A DNA stretch of 5,362 nt, from contig JAGTQJ010000045.1 of assembly GCA_018396515.1 (NCBI GenBank), positions 4,674-10,035 of the forward strand, in the 5' to 3' direction. This document shows positions 1-5,362 of this stretch, piece by piece. The notes beneath the pieces are model-generated. The model worked only from the letters and a program-made list of their open reading frames with translations, made no database searches and had not been told where the DNA came from. Position numbers and translations under genes: made by a program. Source of the stretch: Candidatus Bathyarchaeota archaeon. GTDB lineage: Archaea > Thermoproteota > Bathyarchaeia > TCS64. Every line of letters begins with the position of its first letter. The first letter of the stretch is position 1.

Positions 1-373
1 CCGCCTCAAGGCACATCCGCCTCATACTCGATAGTATCCTTTCAAAATCGCTAAATGCTAATCCCTCTTCAAGTATGAAGCCGCATGCCATGGCATAAGG
101 CTCCGCACCGAGAACTGCTATATCATTAACCGTCCCAGCTACGGCGATGCAGCCTATGTCTCCACCTGGAAAGAATAGAGGCTTAACGACATGTGAATCG
201 CTCTTGAGAACCATGTCGCCGACAACGGCTGCATCATCCAAGGCTTCAAGTGGAACCTCGCTGTCAACCGTTGCATTCCCGAAATATTTTACTATATAGT
301 TCTTAACTAAATTGTGCATGATAATTCCTCCAGCACCGTGGAGCATAGTAATATATTCCTTTTCATTGTTCAA
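1..373 (-). CDS. hypE: Hydrogenase expression/formation protein HypE, N-terminal part (cut by window edge)
   Basis: HypE dehydrates the carboxamide that HypF places on its C-terminal cysteine, using ATP, and so makes the cyanide ligands of the [NiFe]-hydrogenase iron (family knowledge). Reading leftward from 373 there are 124 open codons and the gene leaves the window, so the C-terminal half with the reactive cysteine is not visible. Recognisable AIR-synthase-like N-domain motifs are HGAGG (residues 12-16), DDAAVVG (46-52), SDSHVV (58-63), PLFFPGGDIG (65-74) and GTVNDIAVLGAEP (80-92), all characteristic of HypE. The chosen start is TTG (371-373), because AAGGTGA lies six bases upstream and the family normally has a few residues before HGAGG. 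An internal ATG at 344-346 would leave only two residues before that motif. It is divergent from the E1-like gene. No damage is seen in the visible part. Confidence 0.93.
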   Translation of the reverse strand, partial: MNNEKEYITMLHGAGGIIMHNLVKNYIVKYFGNATVDSEVPLEALDDAAVVGDMVLKSDSHVVKPLFFPGGDIGCIAVAGTVNDIAVLGAEPYAMACGFILEEGLAFSDFERILSSMRRMCLEA

Positions 374-379
374 TGATTC

Positions 380-386
380 TCACCTT
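380..386 (-). promoter_or_regulatory. Shine-Dalgarno site of hypE
   Basis: On the minus strand this reads AAGGTGA, a good match to the 16S 3' tail, with six bases between it and the TTG at 373-371. It is the main reason for choosing the TTG over the internal ATG at 346-344. Confidence 0.7.
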
Positions 387-391
387 CATTT

Positions 392-418
392 AAATATCTT
401 CCCCACTTAAAATATCTT
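392..418 (-). repeat. Two 9-bp direct repeats upstream of hypE
   Basis: The plus strand has AAATATCTT at 392-400 and again at 410-418, with starts 18 bases apart. On the minus strand both read AAGATATTT, and each is followed by TTAA-like or AAAT sequence resembling a TATA element. They lie 19-45 bases upstream of the hypE start, where an archaeal core promoter or operator would sit. They could be a duplicated TATA element or a two-half-site regulator box. In such AT-rich sequence chance is also possible. Confidence 0.4.
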
Positions 419-596
419 TCCTTTAATTCTGAGATGAATGGTCGAGATTTAAACATTCTTCTAATTTTTAAAGGCATCAGGTCTAAATGCTTAAACCTCA
501 CCATTTTTATGCTGGTCTTCATAAACCCATCGGCTGCATCCGAATGGCTGAAATAGCCTCGAGCATCATGATCAAATCAAGGGGTCTCACACCGGG

Positions 597-1685
597 ATGT
601 CTAGGTATGGAGTTGAGGGCTTCTCTGACGAGGAGTTAGAGTACTACTCCAGGCAGATGGTTCTCCGTGAGATGGGGCTGAATGGCCAGAGGAGGCTGAA
701 GGAGAAGAGGGCATGTGTAGTCGGCCTGGGAGGCCTGGGTAGCATCATATCCACCCAGATAGCCTCGATGGGTATTGGACACCTTAGGATAGTGGACAGA
801 GATATCGTCGAGATCTCAAACCTCCAGAGGCAGCACCTCTACGGAGTTGATGTGATAGGCCTTCCGAAGGTGGAGGCCGCAGCCAACAGGCTAAGGAGGC
901 TGAACCCCTTCATAGAGATCGAGCCCCAACCGATATCCCTCAACCCCATGACCGTTGAGAGGATCCTAGAGGGGGTGGACGTGGTCCTTGATGGGCTGGA
1001 TAGGATGGCCCCAAGATATGTCCTGAACAGGGCCTGCTTGAAATTGGGGATCCCATACATATATGGAGCCGCAATAACCAACGTGGGCAACACATCCACG
1101 ATTATACCCGGGGAGACCGCCTGCCTGGAATGCTTCCAAGGCGGCCTAGATGACGCGTCCCTTCCAACCTGCGCCGTGGTGGGGGTGAACCCCTCCATCG
1201 TGAACATCATAGCCAGCATACAAGTCTCCGAGGCCCTGAGGATTCTACTCGGAAGGAGACCTAACCTAGCAAACATCCTCCTCTTCTGCGACTTGGATTC
1301 CATGACCTTCGAGAGGATCAGCCTTATGAGGGCTGAGAGGTGCCCGGCATGCGGAGGGGTCTCACCCCAGCCTCCTCAGCCCTTCGAGGAGGTCGAAGAG
1401 ATCTGCGGAAGGGAGGGGAGAAGGGTCTTCATCGTAAACCCGAGGGAGGAACGCCGGTTGAACATGGAAAAACTGGAACATGTGTTGGCCTCCATGGGTT
1501 TCAATATATATAAGAGGGGCGAACTGGGGATCACCTTCACTGCTCCAAAGGGGTTTAGGGGCAGCATCCTCAAGAGCGGCGTCTCCATCTTAGAGGGGAT
1601 TGGAGACCGGGATGAAGCCTTAAGGTTGAGTCACAAGATAATCGATGAAAATTTGGACTCTATCAAAAATAAACATTTAATTTAA
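597..1685 (+). CDS. ThiF/MoeB/HesA-family E1-like adenylyltransferase with C-terminal extension
   Basis: Enzymes of this family adenylate the C-terminal glycine of a ubiquitin-like sulfur carrier (MoaD, ThiS or archaeal SAMP) for molybdopterin, thiamine or tRNA thiolation. Seen in the 362 residues: RQ at 19-20 (arginine-finger position of MoeB), nucleotide loop GLGGLGS (43-49), VDRDIVEISNLQRQ (66-79), lysine in LPKVEAA (91), zinc-site pairs CLEC (176-179) and CPAC (249-252), and C192 in PTCAVVGV at the MoeB Cys187 position. The usual Asp-Asn after beta-strand 6 reads Asp-Arg (135-136). Residues from about 262 form an extra domain of about 100 residues, beginning near ICGREGRR, similar to the C-terminal domain I recall on some MoeB/ThiF proteins. 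ATG 597 is the first start after an in-frame stop at 549-551. There is no clear Shine-Dalgarno, so it may be leaderless. Proximity to mobA favours a MoeB-like role, but the partner carrier is not in the window. Confidence 0.9.
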   Translation: MSRYGVEGFSDEELEYYSRQMVLREMGLNGQRRLKEKRACVVGLGGLGSIISTQIASMGIGHLRIVDRDIVEISNLQRQHLYGVDVIGLPKVEAAANRLRRLNPFIEIEPQPISLNPMTVERILEGVDVVLDGLDRMAPRYVLNRACLKLGIPYIYGAAITNVGNTSTIIPGETACLECFQGGLDDASLPTCAVVGVNPSIVNIIASIQVSEALRILLGRRPNLANILLFCDLDSMTFERISLMRAERCPACGGVSPQPPQPFEEVEEICGREGRRVFIVNPREERRLNMEKLEHVLASMGFNIYKRGELGITFTAPKGFRGSILKSGVSILEGIGDRDEALRLSHKIIDENLDSIKNKHLI

Positions 1686-1804
1686 AATTTTAAGCCCTTT
1701 ATCTTAATCTATATCTTTACTTCAAATTCCATCATCTGTCCTAAGTTTTACTGGGAAAATTTCACATATATTAACATATTCTTAGATCTTATCACAAAGC
1801 AATT
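1686..1804. terminator. AT-rich convergent spacer, probable termination zone
   Basis: This spacer of 119 bases separates the convergent E1-like gene and mobA. It is strongly A/T-rich, with several T runs on both strands (for example around 1687-1695 and 1802-1812 on the plus strand), as expected for archaeal oligo-T termination. No clear stem-loop is visible. The placement rests on composition and gene orientation only. Confidence 0.3.
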
Positions 1805-2479
1805 TTATTCTTTATCTATATTTTGATAAGGGTTTTGAATAACCCCTCTCAAAAATTTCTCAGCTCTCAATAATTCCTCTTTACAATTTATATTGAAGAA
1901 TGTAACTAAATCAGGATCAAATCTTCTAAGCTCGTCTATGTTCACATAGACCACTCTATTTAATAATCTAATCATATCTCTGCATGATCTTTTACCCTTT
2001 CTAATGGTCTCTTCAGCGGCCTTCAACGCGGATGAGGTTCTATAGCAAGCCTGGAGTGGCTCAATATACCCGTTAGGCCATTTAGGGATAACAGCATCCA
2101 CCCCCGCGGCCTTCTGATAAAGAAATCTCAGAACGCTTGGTTTGATCAATGGGGTGTCGCAGGGGAGAACAAGAGTATACTCCGAGTTGATCCACCTCAT
2201 CCCTGATATCATTCCGACCAAGGGCCCCTTACCTTCCAGCAAATCCTCCGTAAGACCAACGCTTGAGGGTAGGATTGAAGTATATCTATTCACATTGCCT
2301 TTTTCAGTTGTTACAATAATCTTATCAGGACGTAGATTCAGAACACTCTCAACTACATGTAGAAGCAGGGGTTTTCCGCATAGCTTGATGAGTGCCTTAT
2401 CTCTACCCATCCTCACACTCAGTCCTCCTGCTAGAATAACTACTCCCAGATCAGTTGAATTTATGGGGTTTTCCCTCAA
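1805..2479 (-). CDS. mobA: Molybdenum cofactor guanylyltransferase MobA
   Basis: MobA transfers GMP from GTP to Mo- (or W-) molybdopterin, giving the dinucleotide cofactor used by formate dehydrogenases and related DMSO-reductase-family enzymes. The 224-residue protein has the NTP-transferase signature LAGGLSVRMGRDKAL (16-30, with Lys28), GPLVG (85-89), metal-binding LPCDTPL (105-111, Asp108), EPLQACY (140-146) and the MobA-typical FFNINCKEEL (194-203) near the C-terminus. It is somewhat longer than the bacterial enzyme of about 194 residues, mostly at its ends. The start is TTG at 2479-2477. An in-frame TGA lies just upstream, and the next usable start would cut into the signature loop. There is no strong Shine-Dalgarno. 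It is divergent from the protease gene and convergent with the E1-like gene. The related CoxL-type cytidylyltransferase MocA is less likely, given the FFNIN motif. Confidence 0.92.
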   Translation of the reverse strand: MRENPINSTDLGVVILAGGLSVRMGRDKALIKLCGKPLLLHVVESVLNLRPDKIIVTTEKGNVNRYTSILPSSVGLTEDLLEGKGPLVGMISGMRWINSEYTLVLPCDTPLIKPSVLRFLYQKAAGVDAVIPKWPNGYIEPLQACYRTSSALKAAEETIRKGKRSCRDMIRLLNRVVYVNIDELRRFDPDLVTFFNINCKEELLRAEKFLRGVIQNPYQNIDKE

Positions 2480-2651
2480 GGATCATCGAAACTGAAATAC
2501 GCCGATGGCTTTTAACATTTCTCTGATACTTATTAAGAGAATCCTTCTCAAAATTTGCAGACTGTAGGAAGGAAGTGTATCCTCTGACAGAAGATTATTT
2601 AATAACCTTTTTTTGAAGGTAAAAGTAGGGAATTCTGGGAGCTGAAGGGGG
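2480..2651. promoter_or_regulatory. Divergent mobA/hycI promoter region
   Basis: This spacer of 172 bases carries the 5' ends of two divergent genes. On the plus strand the best TATA-like element is the ATTATTTAATAA stretch at 2594-2605. Transcription would then start roughly 25 bases downstream, leaving a short leader before ATG 2652. On the minus strand, CTTAATAAG (2537-2529) is a candidate for mobA. No RNA gene or repeat is seen. The boxes are judged by eye. Confidence 0.4.
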
Positions 2652-3161
2652 ATGCTCTTAAAAGATGATCTTCAACTCTTTCTCGGTGAAGGGGATGGAA
2701 GAAGAATCGCGGTAGTCGGCATTGGAAACCCTATGAGAGGCGACGATAATGTAGGTATGCTCGTGGTGGATCTTATTAAAAAGAAAGAGAAGGGAAATAT
2801 TTTATTAAAAAATGTACTTTTAATAAAGACAGGCCTTATTCCTGAGAATTTTACTAGTAAGATTAGGAGATTTGATCCTACACATGTGTTAATAATAGAT
2901 GCTGCTCAAATGGGTGAGGAGCCAGGGGAAGCTAAGCTGTTATCCATGGAGACTATTGAAGGTGTCTTCATATCTACTCACAACCTCCCACTAAGCCTTC
3001 TGGCGGAGTTCATAGAGAGAACAACTGGCGCCAAAGTAGCAGTTATAGGAGTGCAGCCCAAAGAAACAGAGTTTGGAACAAGAATGAGTATAGCGCTAAA
3101 GGAGGCTGCTCAAAGAATCTCTAAAATAATTTATGAAGCAATTATCGACACTAATTTATAG
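2652..3161 (+). CDS. hycI: HycI-type [NiFe]-hydrogenase maturation protease
   Basis: This endopeptidase family (peptidase M52) removes the C-terminal tail of the hydrogenase large subunit once nickel is in place. The 169-residue protein shows VVGIGNPMRGDDNVG (21-35), IIDAAQMGEEPGE (81-93) and STHNLPLSLLAEF (108-120). The three expected nickel-sensing ligands are Asp32, Asp83 and His110. The D-A-x-x-M-G-x-x-PGE and THN-(M/L)-PL wording, plus the later GVQP (133-136), match the HycI branch that serves group 4 hydrogenases better than HyaD/HybD. ATG 2652 directly follows an in-frame TGA at 2643-2645. A G-run (2647-2651) lies too close to be an ideal Shine-Dalgarno. It is convergent with the hydrogenase-like pseudogene, whose stop is 21 bases beyond this gene's stop. 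No frame damage is seen, so it may still serve a hydrogenase encoded elsewhere. Confidence 0.92.
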   Translation: MLLKDDLQLFLGEGDGRRIAVVGIGNPMRGDDNVGMLVVDLIKKKEKGNILLKNVLLIKTGLIPENFTSKIRRFDPTHVLIIDAAQMGEEPGEAKLLSMETIEGVFISTHNLPLSLLAEFIERTTGAKVAVIGVQPKETEFGTRMSIALKEAAQRISKIIYEAIIDTNL

Positions 3162-3182
3162 TATTAATGATTTAAAACATAA

Positions 3183-4075
3183 TTAATACCGAATTATCCT
3201 TTTAATATAATTTCGGAGGTTTTCTGTTAATGATTTAGTTGCACTATCTGCAAAATCTATGATAAGGGATGGATATACTCCCAAGTCTATTATTACAACG
3301 CTCATTATAATCATAGGTATAAGTATTAAAATAAAGCCTCTTTCAACTCTCATACCTGCCATCTCCTTGAGATATAAGCATTCTTATTGCTGGAATGTAA
3401 TAAGCTATGCTAAGAGCGCTGTTTAGAAAACCCGCAACTGCTAGCCATCATGGATTGACATTAGGACCCAGCACTGAGCTAAACAGAATAAACTTGCTCA
3501 CAAAACCATTCGTTGAGGGTACTCCCCCCAGTCTCAGTAATGATATGGTAAGAGTCAGTGTTGTTATTGGCATATTTCCTCCAAGCCCTCTCATCTCGTC
3601 GATGTTTCTGTTTCAGTCTCTCTCCCATCGCTCCTGAAGCGAGAAAAAGCCCCTTAATTTATCGAATGATTGAACACATTGAGAAAGCATACGAGAAGCC
3701 CATATGATGTTCCACTTGTTATTTCGATCAACATATAACCCATCTGGGCAATACTTGAGTAAGCGGAATCTTCTTGATATCTTTCTGAAGAAGAGCCATT
3801 AAATTACCCACAGTAATTGTGAGAATGGAAAAACAGCTATAAATAGTTTTAAGAATTCTTGACTAGAATTAGGAATGAAAACTGTGAAAAGAATCTTGTA
3901 AAGTCGTAGAGGCTTGTCTCTATGACTATACCTGATAGCATTGCACTGATTGGACTTGGGGTCTTATGTGCGTCAGGAAGCCAAATGTGAAGGGGCACAA
4001 TCGCTGCCTTTATTCCAAATCCGAGGAAGAGTAAAATGAAGGAGATATCTGGCCAGATCCCGCTTTCTGGTTTTC
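3183..4075 (-). pseudogene. Decayed, 5'-truncated proton-translocating membrane subunit (NuoL/M/N, HyfB/HycC, Mrp-like)
   Basis: Reading leftward on the minus strand, one gene can be followed only by changing frame repeatedly. Pieces in order are LGFGIKAAIVPLHIWLPDAH then SPISAMLSG (about 4025-3930), stop at 3851-3849; GNLMALLQKDIKK (about 3809-3771, second frame); SAYSSIAQMGYMLIEI and FNHSI (about 3767-3660, first frame again) to a TAA at 3656-3654; GLFLASGAMGE (about 3652-3620, second frame); IDEMRGLGG, GGVPSTNGFVSKFILFSS and, past a TGA at 3450-3448, WLAVAGFLNSALSIAYYI (3603-3346, third frame), stop 3345-3343; then a last piece from 3353 ending at TAA 3185-3183. These are classic Proton_antipo_M motifs in the right order. 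At least five frameshifts plus an internal stop make it non-functional. The first half of the family (about TM1-6) is missing. The beside-HycI context suggests a group 4 hydrogenase subunit, but motifs alone do not exclude an Mrp or complex I subunit. Confidence 0.88.
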
Positions 4076-5272
4076 TCACCTGAATTTTTTGTAAATCTGG
4101 AGGGCCTTCTCGACGATACTCATCTTGTAGTCCATGCGGCATAGTATCAGCCTCATCAGCATCTCCTCACCTATCCATCCCCTCCTGGCCGCGAGGGACA
4201 TCGCCTCATCCGAGCCTAGGAGGAGGTCGGCCATCCTCCTCAGCCTCAAGGAGTTTTCCAGAACTCTCCCGATCTGCTTCCGCCAGTTTGCCTCGTAGGA
4301 ATATAAGGTCCCTCCCTCGTTTAGGTGCTCCGCCGCGGAGGCACCTGCTATCCTGCCGCAGATGAGGGCTGGGGGGACTCCTCCCCCTACGGTTGGGAGG
4401 GTGTGGCCCGCGGCGTCTCCGACGACTAGGACCTTACCCAAGGCCGTCCTATCCATCGGGCCTCCCACCGGTATGCATCCAGCCTTCACAGCTGTTGCCT
4501 CCCCTCTAATAAGCCTCATAGAGGCTGGGGAGTGGCTCAAGAAGTTCTGGAGGTAGTCCCTTATGTTTAGCCCCTTTTCCATATATGGAGGACGGATCCC
4601 GGTCCCGACATTGGCCACATCCTCACCCTTAGGTATTATCCATGCATATGCTCCAGGCGCGTATCTCCTGTCAAAGTACATCTCGACATAATCCCTATCA
4701 ACCTCGATGTCGACCATCTCATATTGGTAGCCAACACTATAGTCTAGGGGATCCCTGGAGACCGGCAATCCGGCTCTCCTAGCTATGAGGGAGTAAGCCC
4801 CATCGGCCCCTATCACCAGCCTCGACCTGATCTCCAATCTTTCTCCCACCCTTCTCGCCAAGACTCCACCAGTCGGTAGGAGGTCGATGGCGGAGGTGAG
4901 GAGGGATATCTCGACTCCCTCCCTCGCGGCCTCCCTTGCCAGGTGGTTGTCGTAGAGCTTCCTATCCACGACGACTCCTCTGAAGGGAACCGTAATCTCC
5001 CTCATCCCGTTGAAGTTGAACCTAACATACCTGGTTCTGTTGAGGATGCACCATCCCGGGGGGTCGAATAGCTGCTCCAGGTCTGCGGCGTCTGGGGCTA
5101 AGCGTCTCATCTCCTCCAGGGTTGGGAGGAACTCTCCGCACTTGTCTGGGACTCCTATCTCGATGTTTCTGGCGATCAGCAGGACTTTTAGGCCCCCCTC
5201 AGCTGCAATCCTCGCTGAGGTGGAACCGGCTGGGCCAGCCCCTACAACCACAACGTCATACTCTTCTTCCAT
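4076..5272 (-). CDS. Geranylgeranyl reductase family FAD-dependent oxidoreductase
   Basis: Members reduce the double bonds of geranylgeranyl chains, in archaea chiefly on membrane lipid precursors such as digeranylgeranylglycerophospholipid. With the ATG start at 5272 the protein has 398 residues, normal for the family. It shows the N-terminal FAD fold GAGPAG (11-16), the family-typical PDKCGE (42-47, Cys45), GADG (155-158), YAWIIPKG (209-216, the Y-x-W-x-x-P-x-G substrate-site motif) and GDAAGHTLPTVGGG (285-298) for the FAD pyrophosphate and ribityl part. A TTG at 5308 would add 12 residues, but GAGGAGG eight bases before ATG 5272 and the closeness of the FAD motif favour the ATG. It lies downstream of another minus-strand gene tail, so probably in an operon. 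Its 3' end abuts the truncated pseudogene. It is GC-rich and intact, unlike that neighbour. The exact substrate (lipid, quinone side chain or other) is not proven. Confidence 0.9.
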   Translation of the reverse strand: MEEEYDVVVVGAGPAGSTSARIAAEGGLKVLLIARNIEIGVPDKCGEFLPTLEEMRRLAPDAADLEQLFDPPGWCILNRTRYVRFNFNGMREITVPFRGVVVDRKLYDNHLAREAAREGVEISLLTSAIDLLPTGGVLARRVGERLEIRSRLVIGADGAYSLIARRAGLPVSRDPLDYSVGYQYEMVDIEVDRDYVEMYFDRRYAPGAYAWIIPKGEDVANVGTGIRPPYMEKGLNIRDYLQNFLSHSPASMRLIRGEATAVKAGCIPVGGPMDRTALGKVLVVGDAAGHTLPTVGGGVPPALICGRIAGASAAEHLNEGGTLYSYEANWRKQIGRVLENSLRLRRMADLLLGSDEAMSLAARRGWIGEEMLMRLILCRMDYKMSIVEKALQIYKKFR

Positions 5273-5279
5273 AATCTTT

Positions 5280-5287
5280 CCCTCCTC
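5280..5287 (-). promoter_or_regulatory. Shine-Dalgarno site of the reductase gene
   Basis: The minus strand reads GAGGAGGG from 5287 to 5280, with the GGAGG core (5285-5281) eight bases before ATG 5272-5270. This strong match decides the start in favour of the ATG over the upstream TTG at 5308-5306. Confidence 0.8.
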
Positions 5288-5304
5288 TGGTTGGATGGGG
5301 TGCC

Positions 5305-5362
5305 TCAAAGCTCGGGCTCTCCGGCCCTATCCAGGTTGAAGCCCCTGTAATAGGTATCTAGC
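5305..5362 (-). CDS. C-terminal tail of an unidentified upstream gene (cut by window edge)
   Basis: On the minus strand only one frame is open from the window edge. It gives 18 codons and ends in TGA (5307-5305), with the tail ...AGEPEL. The other two frames hit stops (TAG) within the same stretch. The stop lies 32 bases before the reductase ATG, so the two genes would be co-transcribed. The residues include a Y-Y-R-G-F segment faintly like the C-terminus of aldehyde:ferredoxin oxidoreductases, but 18 residues are too few to name a family. It could also be non-coding. Confidence 0.4.
   Translation of the reverse strand, partial: LDTYYRGFNLDRAGEPEL

Larger units (their letters stand above)
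374..596. promoter_or_regulatory. Divergent intergenic region between hypE and the E1-like gene
   Basis: This spacer of 223 bases separates two divergent genes and must hold both promoters. It is AT-rich from about 385 to 510. For hypE (minus strand) the TATA-like candidate is the cttaaaatatc stretch at 406-416. For the E1-like gene (plus strand) the candidates are the A/T runs near 462-472 and 504-509. No single box can be chosen with certainty. No RNA gene or convincing ORF is seen here. Confidence 0.4.

Noticed and set aside
509..556. Small plus-strand ORF of 15 codons upstream of the E1-like gene
   Set aside because: It has no Shine-Dalgarno, no recognisable sequence and a length expected by chance.
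839..1303. Minus-strand ORF opposite the E1-like gene
   Set aside because: It lies wholly within a gene with clear MoeB/ThiF motifs, and its own translation shows no family pattern. It is an antisense shadow in GC-rich sequence.
2142..2495. Plus-strand ORF opposite mobA
   Set aside because: It is antisense to the strongly conserved N-terminal half of MobA, with no recognisable motif.
3164..3237. 11-bp direct repeat TTAATGATTTA (3164-3174 and 3227-3237)
   Set aside because: It might be read as target-site duplication, but it brackets only the pseudogene end in very AT-rich DNA, with no mobile element between the copies. Chance is the simplest explanation.
3407..3637. Plus-strand ORF across the pseudogene
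   Set aside because: The opposite strand here carries Proton_antipo_M motifs. The plus reading is low-complexity and unrecognisable.
3849..4142. The open stretch of 97 codons as a real small membrane protein
   Set aside because: Its first 22 or so residues read the reductase 3' end in the wrong frame, and the rest is only one fragment of the larger decayed subunit, ending at a premature stop.
1..5362. tRNA, rRNA, CRISPR array, insertion sequence or prophage genes
   Set aside because: I saw no cloverleaf-like tRNA sequence, spaced repeats, transposase motifs or terminal inverted repeats anywhere in the window.

Overview
The window most likely comes from an archaeon. It carries a geranylgeranyl-reductase-family flavoprotein of the kind that saturates archaeal lipid chains. 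Arginine is written mostly AGG/AGA, the Shine-Dalgarno sites fit the archaeal 16S tail (AAGGTGA, GAGGAGG), intergenic regions hold TATA-like AT-rich boxes, and the best-placed starts of hypE and mobA are TTG. The phylum cannot be fixed from sequence alone. A Bathyarchaeia/Thermoproteota-like lineage is a guess.

Layout. 1-373 (-): N-terminal 124 residues of hypE, running off the left edge. 374-596: AT-rich divergent intergenic region with a short direct repeat. 597-1685 (+): a ThiF/MoeB/HesA-type E1-like adenylyltransferase with an extra C-terminal domain. 1686-1804: AT-rich spacer between convergent genes. 1805-2479 (-): mobA. 2480-2651: divergent promoter region. 2652-3161 (+): a HycI-type [NiFe]-hydrogenase maturation protease. 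3183-4075 (-): a badly decayed, 5'-truncated pseudogene of a proton-pumping antiporter-like membrane subunit (NuoL/M/N, HyfB/HycC, Mrp superfamily). 4076-5272 (-): geranylgeranyl-reductase-family gene. 5305-5362 (-): C-terminal tail of an unidentified upstream gene.

How they fit together. Most of the window concerns making metal enzymes. HypE makes the cyanide ligands of the NiFe site, and the HycI-type protease trims the large subunit after nickel insertion. MobA adds GMP to molybdopterin, and the E1-like protein may activate a MoaD-like sulfur carrier for the same cofactor. A dead membrane subunit beside the HycI-type protease suggests that a membrane-bound group 4 (formate hydrogenlyase-like or energy-converting) hydrogenase locus once stood here and has been dismantled, while its maturation genes stayed open. 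This is inference.

Base composition changes along the window. Hand counts of 60-base blocks give 35/60 GC at 961-1020 (E1-like gene) and 34/60 at 4141-4200 (reductase), but 15/60 at 2761-2820 (protease) and 22-23/60 at 3241-3300 and 3661-3720 (pseudogene). The middle block may therefore have a different history from its flanks. I found no convincing new defence, mobile or RNA system. The most notable object is the hydrogenase-subunit pseudogene and its abrupt junction with the reductase gene.
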